Source: Tautonia marina (GTDB lineage Bacteria; Planctomycetota; Planctomycetia; Isosphaerales; Isosphaeraceae). Taken from it: a stretch of 64,000 bases of DNA. The stretch spans positions 1 to 64,000 of the forward strand of contig NZ_WEZF01000028.1 of assembly GCF_009177065.1 (NCBI RefSeq), given 5' to 3'. Below, piece after piece: positions 25,754 through 32,968 of the stretch. The notes under the pieces were generated by a model. The model worked only from the letters and a program-made list of their open reading frames with translations. It did no database searches and had not been told where the DNA came from. The position numbers were made by a program, and so were the translations under genes. Position 1 is the first letter of the stretch. Each line of letters opens with the position of its first letter.

Positions 25754-26866
25754 ATGAGCCAAACCGAGCGTTTCCCCCATCGCAACGAGGCCACGTCTCG
25801 CGCCACCCCCCCTGCCCCGGGAGCCTCCCGGACCCGGACCCCGGATTCGATCTCCGAGGGGGCGAGGGGCGGGCTCCGGAGGCTGGTCGGTGGAGCCTGC
25901 TGGTCCTACCCGATCCTGCTCGCGGTCGTCTGGGCCGTCCAGGCAATTCTCGGTGACCGCTGGTGGCCGGGGACGATCTTGCTCTACGGCCCGCGCTGGT
26001 TCTGGGGACTGCCCTTGGGGGGCTTGCTCCCGCTGGCCTTGCTCCTGAACCGTCCGGCAATCCGCCCCCTGCTCTTCGGCACGATCCTGCTGCTCGGCCC
26101 GGTGATGGGGTTCGTCGTCCCCTGGCGATCCTGGATCGCTCCTGCCCCCCAAGGACCGGTCCTTCGGGTTCTGACCTGCAACACCCAGGGGCTGGAACTC
26201 GATCCCGAGGCGCTCGGTGATCTGATCGATCAGCTCCAGCCCGACGTGGTGGCGCTCCAGGAATGGTCGGACCTGAACCGGGAGCAGGTCTTTCGTGACG
26301 ACGCTTGGCACTACCGAACCGATCGGCCCGGCCTCGGGCTGGCCAGCCGCGTGCCGATCCGATCGGCCGAACCACTCACCAGCTCCCAGCTCGCGGGCCG
26401 GGGCTTTCTCGTCTGGTTCGAGCTCGACGCCCCAGGCGGGCCAATTCACCTGGTCAATCTCCATCTCGAAACCCCCCGGGGCGGTCTGGAAGCGGTCCGC
26501 TACGAGGGGATCGACGGTGTGCCCGCATTTCGGGAAAATATCGACATGCGATGGCGTGTTTCGAAGGCGGCCCGCGCCCTGATCCGTGATCGGGGAGGCC
26601 CGGATGTCATCACCGGCGACTTCAACCTGACCGCCGACAGTCCGATCTTCCGCCGCTACTGGACCGTCGAGCAGAACGCCTTTGGGACGGTTGGCCGCGG
26701 CTTCGGGGCCACGAAGTACACCCGATGGTTTGGCGCCCGGATCGACCACGTCCTGACCGGCCCCTCCTGGCAGCCGGTCCGCGTTTTGGTCGGTCCGGAT
26801 GTGGGGTCGGATCACCGTCCCTTGATCGTTGACCTGGTCCAGGTCGGTCCCACCGAAGCCCACTGA
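25754..26866 (+). CDS. Membrane-anchored endonuclease/exonuclease/phosphatase (EEP) family protein
   Basis: 370-residue protein from ATG 25754 (CAGGGGG 8 bases upstream), 52 bp after repA. The N-terminal 45 residues are hydrophilic. Three hydrophobic helices follow: YPILLAVVWAVQAILG, FWGLPLGGLLPLALLL and LLFGTILLLGPVMGFVV. The EEP domain then runs from about residue 137: VLTCNTQGLEL, VVALQEW (metal-binding Glu), HLVNLHLET, VITGDFNLTADSP and VGSDHRPLIVDL (catalytic Asp/His). This layout resembles membrane EEP proteins of unknown substrate. Proximity to repA suggests co-transcription. Whether it acts on DNA, phospholipid or sugar phosphate cannot be read. Confidence 0.8.
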   Translation: MSQTERFPHRNEATSRATPPAPGASRTRTPDSISEGARGGLRRLVGGACWSYPILLAVVWAVQAILGDRWWPGTILLYGPRWFWGLPLGGLLPLALLLNRPAIRPLLFGTILLLGPVMGFVVPWRSWIAPAPQGPVLRVLTCNTQGLELDPEALGDLIDQLQPDVVALQEWSDLNREQVFRDDAWHYRTDRPGLGLASRVPIRSAEPLTSSQLAGRGFLVWFELDAPGGPIHLVNLHLETPRGGLEAVRYEGIDGVPAFRENIDMRWRVSKAARALIRDRGGPDVITGDFNLTADSPIFRRYWTVEQNAFGTVGRGFGATKYTRWFGARIDHVLTGPSWQPVRVLVGPDVGSDHRPLIVDLVQVGPTEAH

Positions 26867-26880
26867 GCTGTCCGCAGTGG
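26860..26880. terminator. Hairpin between convergent genes
   Basis: CCACTG (26860-26865) pairs with CAGTGG (26875-26880) across a 9-base loop. It overlaps the stop of the EEP gene and ends 4 bp before the stop of the convergent epimerase gene. No T-run follows on either side, so it is only a weak candidate for a bidirectional terminator. Confidence 0.35.
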
Positions 26881-26884
26881 CGGT

Positions 26885-27883
26885 TCAGCGGAGGTTTTGC
26901 GCCGTCGAGACCATCCAGTCGACGGTCCTGTGGAGGCCTTCCTCGAAGTCGACGATGGGGGCATAACCGAGCCCCTCGCGGATGGCGGTCAGATCGGCCT
27001 GGGAGTCGCGGACGTCGCCGTCGCGGGGGGGAGCGAACTCGGGCTCGATGGCGGTACCGAGGGCCTCATTGAGACAATCGACGAGTTCGCGCAGGCTGAT
27101 GCGTCGGCCGGTGCCAACGTTGTAAACGGCGCCGCCGAGCGGACGCTCGGAGCGGAGGGCGAGCAGGTTGGCGTGCACGGCATTGGCGACGAAGGTGAAG
27201 TCCCGGGTTTGATGGCCGTCGCCGTAGATCATCGGGGTTCGCCCTTCGGCCAGGGCTCGGGAGAAGAGGGAGATGACACCGCTGTACGGGCTCGAGGGGT
27301 CTTGCCGGGGACCGAAGATGTTGAAGTAGCGCAGGCTGACCGCATCGAGCCCCATGGTCTTCGCGTAGACGCTCACATAGTGCTCACCGGCCAGCTTGCC
27401 GGCGGCGTAGGGGCTCAAGGGGCGAGGGAACATTCCCTCGTGCTTGGGTAAGGTCTCGGTGTCGCCGTAGGCGCTGCTGGAGGCGGCGAAGACGACGCGG
27501 CGGACGGTGCCGGACTGCCGGGAGGCCTCCAGCACGTTCAGGGTCGCCGTTGGGCCGCTCGCATGTGAGGCCAGGGGTTCCCGGACCGATCGGGGGACGC
27601 TCGGAATCGCGGCCTGATGCAGGACCGCGTCCGCACCGTCGACGGCACGCTGGCAGACCTCGAACTCGGACACGTCGCCTTCGATCCACTCGTAGCGGCC
27701 CTCCAGGGGGGCGAGGTTCGTGCGGTGGCCGGTGACGAGATTGTCGACGACCCGCACCCGATCACCGGCCTCCAGCAAGGCCTCGACCAGATGGGAACCG
27801 ATAAATCCAGCTCCCCCGGTGACCACGATCAGATTTCCCAAAGGCTTCAGCATCGCCATGGCACTGCGTCTCGATTCATTCAT
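26885..27883 (-). CDS. NAD-dependent nucleotide-sugar epimerase (extended SDR, GalE/WbpP-like)
   Basis: Predicted UDP-sugar 4-epimerase. The Rossmann motif VVTGGAGFIGSHL is at about residues 20-32. VLHQAAIPSVPRS and a VVFAASSSAYGD strand lead to the catalytic YAAGK (Tyr and Lys of YxxxK). SLRYFNIFGPRQDPSSPYSGVI is the substrate-side motif of GalE-type epimerases. A longer frame to 27937 adds residues unlike the family; ATG 27883 or 27853 are both possible and neither has a clear ribosome-binding site. It probably supplies a sugar donor, perhaps for the surface polysaccharide, although it is 6 kb away from that operon. Confidence 0.85.
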   Translation of the reverse strand: MNESRRSAMAMLKPLGNLIVVTGGAGFIGSHLVEALLEAGDRVRVVDNLVTGHRTNLAPLEGRYEWIEGDVSEFEVCQRAVDGADAVLHQAAIPSVPRSVREPLASHASGPTATLNVLEASRQSGTVRRVVFAASSSAYGDTETLPKHEGMFPRPLSPYAAGKLAGEHYVSVYAKTMGLDAVSLRYFNIFGPRQDPSSPYSGVISLFSRALAEGRTPMIYGDGHQTRDFTFVANAVHANLLALRSERPLGGAVYNVGTGRRISLRELVDCLNEALGTAIEPEFAPPRDGDVRDSQADLTAIREGLGYAPIVDFEEGLHRTVDWMVSTAQNLR

Positions 27884-28677
27884 GGGAACGGCACGCAAAC
27901 ACGAACGTCCGCCCAGCACGACGCGGGGGGCACACAATTATGGGTCGCGGTCGAACCGATCGCACCCCCCTGCCCTTGGTGATCCCGAGGAACCGATCCC
28001 GTCGGAAGCCGCTCATGGGGTGATCCGCGGGTGAGTTCGACGTGCTCCAGGCCATCCTTGAACAGGCGAGCGAAGCGTTACGCGATCCCCTTTGAGGACG
28101 TTCGCGTCGAACCTGTCACGCTCAGCCCGGCCGGCAAGGGCGTCGGCCAGGCTCTCCTCTCAGAGGACCAGGAACGAGCGTGAGGTGTCGAGGAAGAACG
28201 TCCCCTGCCTGGGCGCCGTTTTCGGCCCGCGAGGGGGGTGTCCCGGTCGATGACGCGGGCGTCCTCGGACGGGACAGAGTCGAGGCAGCAGGCCGTGTCG
28301 ATCCAGTCGAGGCGGGGTCCCGAGGCCCTCGACTCGGAACCGGAACCCCGCCTGTGTTTTGTCGTCGACGGCGGCCATCTCGTGACCCAGCACGCGACCC
28401 GCGATCCGGTCGCGAGCCACGTCCCGGCCCGTGCCGCGTGATGTGGTGCGTGCTCATGATGATTCTCCCCGCTGGCGAACGCTCACACGATCCTCCGCCG
28501 ATCGGCGGGGTCGTCGGCCAGTGGTGTGTCCCTGTTCACGCGGAAGCGATTCTCGCCCACCTGGGAGTGATTGGCAGCGGGCGAAGGGGGGCAGCCGGTC
28601 ATCGCCTTGGACACCCGACCTGGCCTGCCGAGCTTCGCCGATGATATGCTACAGGAGGAATCGTAAGGAGGCCTGGC
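27884..28677. other. Intergenic region, possibly degenerate
   Basis: About 0.8 kb between the epimerase start and the antitoxin gene. Several short frames exist on both strands (for example 28122-28457 minus) but none looks like a family I know, and their amino-acid content is the Arg/Pro/Gly-rich pattern of GC-rich non-coding frames. The stretch could be decayed coding sequence. AAGGAGG at about 28665-28671 is the ribosome-binding site of the next gene. Confidence 0.4.
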
Positions 28678-28938
28678 ATGGCGACGATGACGATTTCGCT
28701 CCCGGATGAGGACAAGGCGTTCCTCGAGCAGGAGGCGGCCCGCAGGGGCTTCACGAGCGTCGCGGCGTACATGGGCGCCCTGATCCGGGAAGACCGCAAG
28801 CGCCAGGAAACTCGGAGGCGGGTCGATGACCTGCTCCTCGAAGGGCTCGATTCCGGGCCGGCCACGCCGATGACCCGGCACGACTGGGACGCGATCCGGC
28901 ACGAGGTCCATCGCCGCGATGCCGAACGGCGGGGATGA
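28678..28938 (+). CDS. ParD/CopG-like ribbon-helix-helix antitoxin
   Basis: 86-residue protein. The N-terminal strand TMTISLPDED and helix AFLEQEAARRGFTSVAAYMGALIRED are those of ParD-type ribbon-helix-helix antitoxins. The C-terminal half (about residues 45-86) is charged and would wrap the toxin. A strong AAGGAGG lies 7 bases before the ATG. The toxin gene follows after 4 bp. Such antitoxins neutralise the toxin and repress their own operon. Location between rep and par genes fits a plasmid addiction module. Confidence 0.85.
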   Translation: MATMTISLPDEDKAFLEQEAARRGFTSVAAYMGALIREDRKRQETRRRVDDLLLEGLDSGPATPMTRHDWDAIRHEVHRRDAERRG

Positions 28939-28942
28939 TCCG

Positions 28943-29278
28943 ATGGCAGGAAACCCGCCGAAGGTCGAGCGGAGGCCCGAGGCGGTCCGCGACGTGATCG
29001 AGGCTGCCGACTTCATCGCCCGCCGCACGAGCCTGGCCGCCGCCGATCGCTTCCTCGCCGCGGTTGAGGCGACGGCCGATCGGCTGGCCAGGATGCCCGG
29101 ACTCGGAGCCCGCTGGGAGAGCGATCACCCTCGCCTGGCCGACCTCCGCGTTGCCTCCGTCTCCCGGTTTCGCAAGCACCTGATCTTTGACCGAGCGACT
29201 CCCGACGGGATTGAACTGGTCCGCGTCCTGCACGTCGCCCGCGACCTCGATCGCCTCCTCGACTCCGAGTCCCCGTAG
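28943..29278 (+). CDS. ParE/RelE-family toxin
   Basis: 111-residue protein from ATG 28943; an alternative ATG at 28919 would overlap the antitoxin by 20 bases. VERRPEAVRDVIEAADFIARRTS is the N-terminal helix pair. RLARMPGLGARWES and LRVASVSRFRKHLIFDRATPDGIELVRVLHVARDLDRLL carry the conserved beta-sheet and C-terminal Arg-Val-x-His-x-x-Arg-Asp segment of ParE/RelE. ParE toxins act on DNA gyrase and RelE toxins on mRNA; sequence alone favours ParE because of the ParD-like partner. Complete, with no sign of inactivation. Confidence 0.83.
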   Translation: MAGNPPKVERRPEAVRDVIEAADFIARRTSLAAADRFLAAVEATADRLARMPGLGARWESDHPRLADLRVASVSRFRKHLIFDRATPDGIELVRVLHVARDLDRLLDSESP

Positions 29279-29687
29279 GGCTCGCCTGAGCCGTTCCGTC
29301 CGAGACCGTCGTTGTTCAGACCGAAACCTCTCCCCGAATGAGCGCGGAGATCGTGGCCCCAACGATCCTCACGCAGCCGACACGCTGGCCGGCCACTGCC
29401 GCTTGGCATGACCATCACGCTCGACGGCCGGCCAGGACTCGGCGCTGGGGATCACCGCACAGAGGGCGATGCCGATGATGTCCAGAGGGACCGCGGATCC
29501 AGGACCCTGACGCCCCCTCCGCAGGACCACCCCGCAGACCTCCAAGACGACCGCTCCTGAGGCGTCGGCCCTGGGGGGCTCAGGAGGGCCAATCCTTGGG
29601 GCAGCTCGCGCCCGCGATCTGCCCCCCCGGGAATGCGGGCGACCGTTGGCGGTTCCTCCCCCATGATCAAGGCAACGGAACAGCCTC

Positions 29688-30660
29688 GATCACCGGGTGA
29701 TCACCCCGGTCGGGTCCGATCCGGTCGGACCTCCACCCGCGAGCCGTCGGAGGCGGAGACCGACCGCGTGATCACGCGGGAATCATGCCGGTCGCGAGAT
29801 GCGTTTCGACTTGACTTGCGCCCGGTCACAGAGGGCGTGATCACCGGGTGATCCCGCCCCGATCCCTGGTGTCCCGGGCGAGCAATCCCTCGTTGGTCGG
29901 ACCTCCTGGGAATGCGCGGGTGATCGCCGGGGACCAGGAGACGATTCCGCGCCGGACGGTGTTCAGAACGCCCGGCGATTGGCCTTGAGGCAGGGAGGTG
30001 ATCACCCGGTGATCAGACCACCCATCGTTCTTCGGAACCTCGCCGGACGGGCAGGATGATCACCGGTTAATGGGAGGGCCGAGGAGGCCGATCGGCGGGG
30101 GAGAGTCCCGGAGGATGGGCGGGCGGGCAGGACGTTGCCGGCGGGCGGACGAGCCGGAGTGATCACCCGGTGATCAGGGGCGATTGAGGTCGCAATCCGG
30201 CCATGCCCCGATCACCGGACGGGTGGGGTGATCACCCGGTGATCGGCCGAAGGGTTTGGTCCACGCGAACGGCCTCGCCGGCCGAATGATCGCAGGGGGA
30301 TGGATGAGCTGGCAGGTGGACCATGGTCGAGCGAGAAGCCTCGGTGATCACCCGGTGATCAGGGGCGATCGGGGCACGATTCGGCCCACGAAGGAGGGGG
30401 CCGACCACCGGAGCGGCGACGGGGTGATCACCCGGTGATCACGCCCTGAGCAAGCCTCGGAGCGAGGTCGAATGCGAGGCGAAGGCCCCAGTCGGACGAC
30501 AGGGGAATCGAGCGTCAGAACGGGGGCGCAGCGGCCGGTCGTTCGGAGGGGTGATCACCCGGTGATCGGGGCGGATCCGGACTCTGTTCGGAGGAGCGAG
30601 CAGGGGGGGGAGGCCGACGGTCGTCGAGGCGGTTCGGGCCGGGGTGATCACCGTGTGATC
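29688..30660 (+). repeat. Array of nine 15-bp palindromes, candidate parS centromere
   Basis: Eight perfect copies of GATCACC-(G/C)-GGTGATC lie at 29688, 29839, 30000, 30161, 30230, 30346, 30426 and 30553, and one variant with a single change (GATCACCGTGTGATC) at 30646. Weaker partial copies occur near 29767, 29921, 30058 and 30210. Arms are 7 bp around one base. Spacings are 69-161 bp. The array fills the otherwise gene-free kilobase before parA, so it is most likely the ParB-binding centromere and may also regulate parAB. Each site contains two GATC tetramers. It does not match the canonical chromosomal parS (TGTTTCACGTGAAACA). From 29279 to 29687 I see nothing else. Confidence 0.85.
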
Positions 30661-30681
30661 GCGCCTCGGGAGAAGGACTTC

Positions 30682-31575
30682 ATGAGCAGCGCGGCGACGG
30701 TCGATACCAACTCCGGAAACCCGAGCAAGGCAAAGGAGCACATGATGGCCATTGTGGCGATGGTGAATCAGAAGGGGGGCGTGGGCAAGTCGAGCACGAC
30801 GATGCACCTGGGAGGGGCCCTGGCCCGGCGCGGGCTCCGGGTCCTGGTGGTCGACAATGATGCTCAGGCGAGTCTGACCAAGGGCCTGCTCGGCGACGAA
30901 CCGGCGCGGGCCCTCGACCCGGTCACGACGGTCTATGCCCTGTATGCCGGGATCCCGACACCGGAAGACCTGCTCGTTCGCGCAACCGACTTTGATGGCC
31001 TGGCCCTGCTGGCCGGGTCGCCGGCGTCGATCAGCTTCAACGTGCCGGACCCGCACCTGATCGACCCCCGGGAACAGGCCGTCTTGCGCGACGCCCTGCG
31101 GCCGATCGCCGAAGGGTTCGACGTGACGCTGATCGACTGCTGCCCGAATCTCCAGCGGGCGACCTGGTCGGCCTTGCTCGCGGCCGATGCGGCCCTGATC
31201 CCGACCATGCCCGAGCTGTTTGGAGCGCAGGGGCTGGCCGAGGTCCGCGACTGGGTCGCCCTGGTCGAGCAGACCTGGGGCCGGTCGCTCCCGATCGCCG
31301 GGGTCCTGGTCACGATGTTCAACGGCCGCCGGGCGATGCACCGGACGTTTGCCGAACTGCTGGCCGACGGCTGCCCCGAACTGTTCGAGGCGACCGTGCC
31401 CGAGTCGGCCGACTTCCCGGAGGCGATCGCCGCCGGCAAGCCGATCCACTACCACAAAGCCCGCGGAGCGGCGGCCAGGGCCATCGACGCCGTGGCCAAT
31501 GAACTGCTCACGCGGCTGGCCGATCTGGGCCTTCGGACGGATGAGTCGGACGACACGTCGAGGGAGGCCGCCTGA
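30682..31575 (+). CDS. parA: ParA-type partition ATPase (Walker-type, deviant P-loop)
   Basis: 297-residue ATPase that would move ParB-bound DNA over the nucleoid. The deviant Walker A VNQKGGVGKSS is at about residues 28-38, with the signature Lys31. A' is LVVDNDAQASLTKG. Walker B is VTLIDCCPNLQRAT near residue 150, with Cys-Cys in place of the more usual acidic/Pro residues. GAQGLAEVRDWV and later segments match type Ia/Ib plasmid ParA without an N-terminal HTH. ATG 30682 has GGGAGAAGGA upstream; ATG 30742 is also possible. The last parS-like site lies 21 bp before the start. Translationally coupled to parB. Confidence 0.9.
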   Translation: MSSAATVDTNSGNPSKAKEHMMAIVAMVNQKGGVGKSSTTMHLGGALARRGLRVLVVDNDAQASLTKGLLGDEPARALDPVTTVYALYAGIPTPEDLLVRATDFDGLALLAGSPASISFNVPDPHLIDPREQAVLRDALRPIAEGFDVTLIDCCPNLQRATWSALLAADAALIPTMPELFGAQGLAEVRDWVALVEQTWGRSLPIAGVLVTMFNGRRAMHRTFAELLADGCPELFEATVPESADFPEAIAAGKPIHYHKARGAAARAIDAVANELLTRLADLGLRTDESDDTSREAA

Positions 31576-32666
31576 TGAGCGCCGAGCCATCGAAGGCCGA
31601 CAAGGCCAAGGAAAAGACGCTGGCGAAATACGGGGCGTCGATGAAGTCGAGCCTCGGCTTCAACCGGACCCCCGGCACGCCGGCCGGCATGGCTCCGCCG
31701 AGTGGGGCCGTCGGTGCCCGGATGACCGGGGTGATCAACGACCGGGAAGCGGCGGTCATCGGGGTTGATCGGATCGTCTCCGACCCCGACCAGCCGCGCC
31801 GCGAGTTCGACGACGAGGCACTCGATCGGTTGGCGTCCTCCCTCAAAGGTCGGGGCCAGCTTCAGAACGTCGTCGTCTACTGGTCGGACGATCTCGGGTC
31901 GTATGTGCTTGTCTCCGGCGAGCGCCGGTGGCGCGCTGCCCGGCGGGCAGGGTTGACGACCCTGCGATGCAAGATCCTCGACCGCAAGCCGGACGACTCG
32001 GATCGTCTGTCGATTCAGCTGGTCGAGAATTGTGTGCGCGAGGATCTGCGGCCGGTCGAGCAGGCGGCGGCCTTCCGGGCCTTGATGGAGGCCAACGGCT
32101 GGAGCACCCGGGACCTGGCCGAGGCCCTGCACATGGCCCAGGCGAAGGTTGTCTACGCGCTTGGTTTACTCGACCTGCCGGACGATCTCCGCGATCGGGT
32201 CGACCAGGGGGAGCTTGCCCCTCGAACTGCCTACGAGATCGGTCGTCTCGACCGTCCCGAAGACCAGCGCGCCCTGGCCGATCGGGTCGCCTCCGAAGGC
32301 TTGACCCGGGACGAGGTCGTCGCCGAGGTTCGAGCGGCTCGGGAGGTTGCCGAGGAGGTCTCGGAAAATCGGACCTCCGGCAAAGGCAAGACCAAGGGCA
32401 AGGGCAGGGGGGGAGCGTCCTCCCGTTCCAGGGGCAAGGCGGCGCCCCGCTTGCCGACCGCGAAGGTCTTCCGCGTCCCCGGGGGAGGAAAGGTGACGCT
32501 CGAAAAGGCGCGCGGCCTCGACGCTGAGAGCTACCGCGCCGCGGCTCGACTGTTGCTCGATCACGCCGATCGGATCGATCCGCGTTCCGAGCGACCCGAT
32601 TCGGCAACCGGCTCGGAGCCTCAGCCCGAAAGCACTCTTGAAACGCAACCTGATGTGGCGGCCTGA
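31575..32666 (+). CDS. parB: ParB-type partition protein (CTPase/DNA clamp)
   Basis: 363-residue ParB. The N-terminal ParB/Srx domain has PDQPRREFDDEALDRLASSL, LVSGERRWRAARRAGL (CTP-binding GERRxRA) and LIQLVEN-like LSIQLVENCVREDLRPVEQA (about residues 60-175). The HTH region is WSTRDLAEALHMAQAKVVYALGLLDLPDDL. A Lys/Gly/Arg-rich linker (about 265-295) precedes a poorly conserved C-terminal dimer region. The start overlaps the parA stop (TGATG). It presumably binds the upstream palindromes; the recognition sequence differs from chromosomal parS, so its HTH should have diverged accordingly. Confidence 0.9.
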   Translation: MSAEPSKADKAKEKTLAKYGASMKSSLGFNRTPGTPAGMAPPSGAVGARMTGVINDREAAVIGVDRIVSDPDQPRREFDDEALDRLASSLKGRGQLQNVVVYWSDDLGSYVLVSGERRWRAARRAGLTTLRCKILDRKPDDSDRLSIQLVENCVREDLRPVEQAAAFRALMEANGWSTRDLAEALHMAQAKVVYALGLLDLPDDLRDRVDQGELAPRTAYEIGRLDRPEDQRALADRVASEGLTRDEVVAEVRAAREVAEEVSENRTSGKGKTKGKGRGGASSRSRGKAAPRLPTAKVFRVPGGGKVTLEKARGLDAESYRAAARLLLDHADRIDPRSERPDSATGSEPQPESTLETQPDVAA

Positions 32667-32674
32667 TCGATCGT

Positions 32675-32708
32675 CCGACGGTCCCCTCGACGCCGCGGGG
32701 GCCGTCGG
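32675..32708 (+). terminator. Strong hairpin after parB
   Basis: CCGACGGTCCCC (32675-32686) pairs with GGGGGCCGTCGG (32697-32708) over a 10-base loop, a 12-bp stem with one T-G wobble, 8 bases after the parB stop. There is no T-run after it, so it may be a non-canonical terminator or an mRNA end stabiliser. The rest of 32709-32968 shows no gene and probably contains the promoter of the P-type ATPase. Confidence 0.5.
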
Positions 32709-32968
32709 CTCGGTGGCGGTCGTGGCATTCCCATGGACACTGCAAGGTGTTCTTGTGTTTGTGAAACTGCATGAGCGTTCCAGCCAAACGAACGACTGTT
32801 CAAGGGCAGGACAGCTTGGATTTCCTCCGAAAAGGCACCGGATGATCCTGCGGTTTTGCTACACTCGATCGTCATGGGAACGAACTGGAACCGGTGAGGT
32901 GAAAGCGCGCGTGGTGATGGGTTCTTCGCTGGAGACTGTGACAGACCCGCGCAAGAAAGAGATCGAAC

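Noticed and set aside
28122-29028. Several overlapping short frames around the toxin-antitoxin genes
   Set aside because: Arg/Pro/Gly-rich antisense translations without motifs; only the ParD- and ParE-like frames have family signatures and ribosome-binding sites.
29688-30660. Palindrome array considered as terminators or mobile-element ends
   Set aside because: Copies are identical 15-bp palindromes with no T-runs, no flanking target duplications and no transposase; parAB follows directly.
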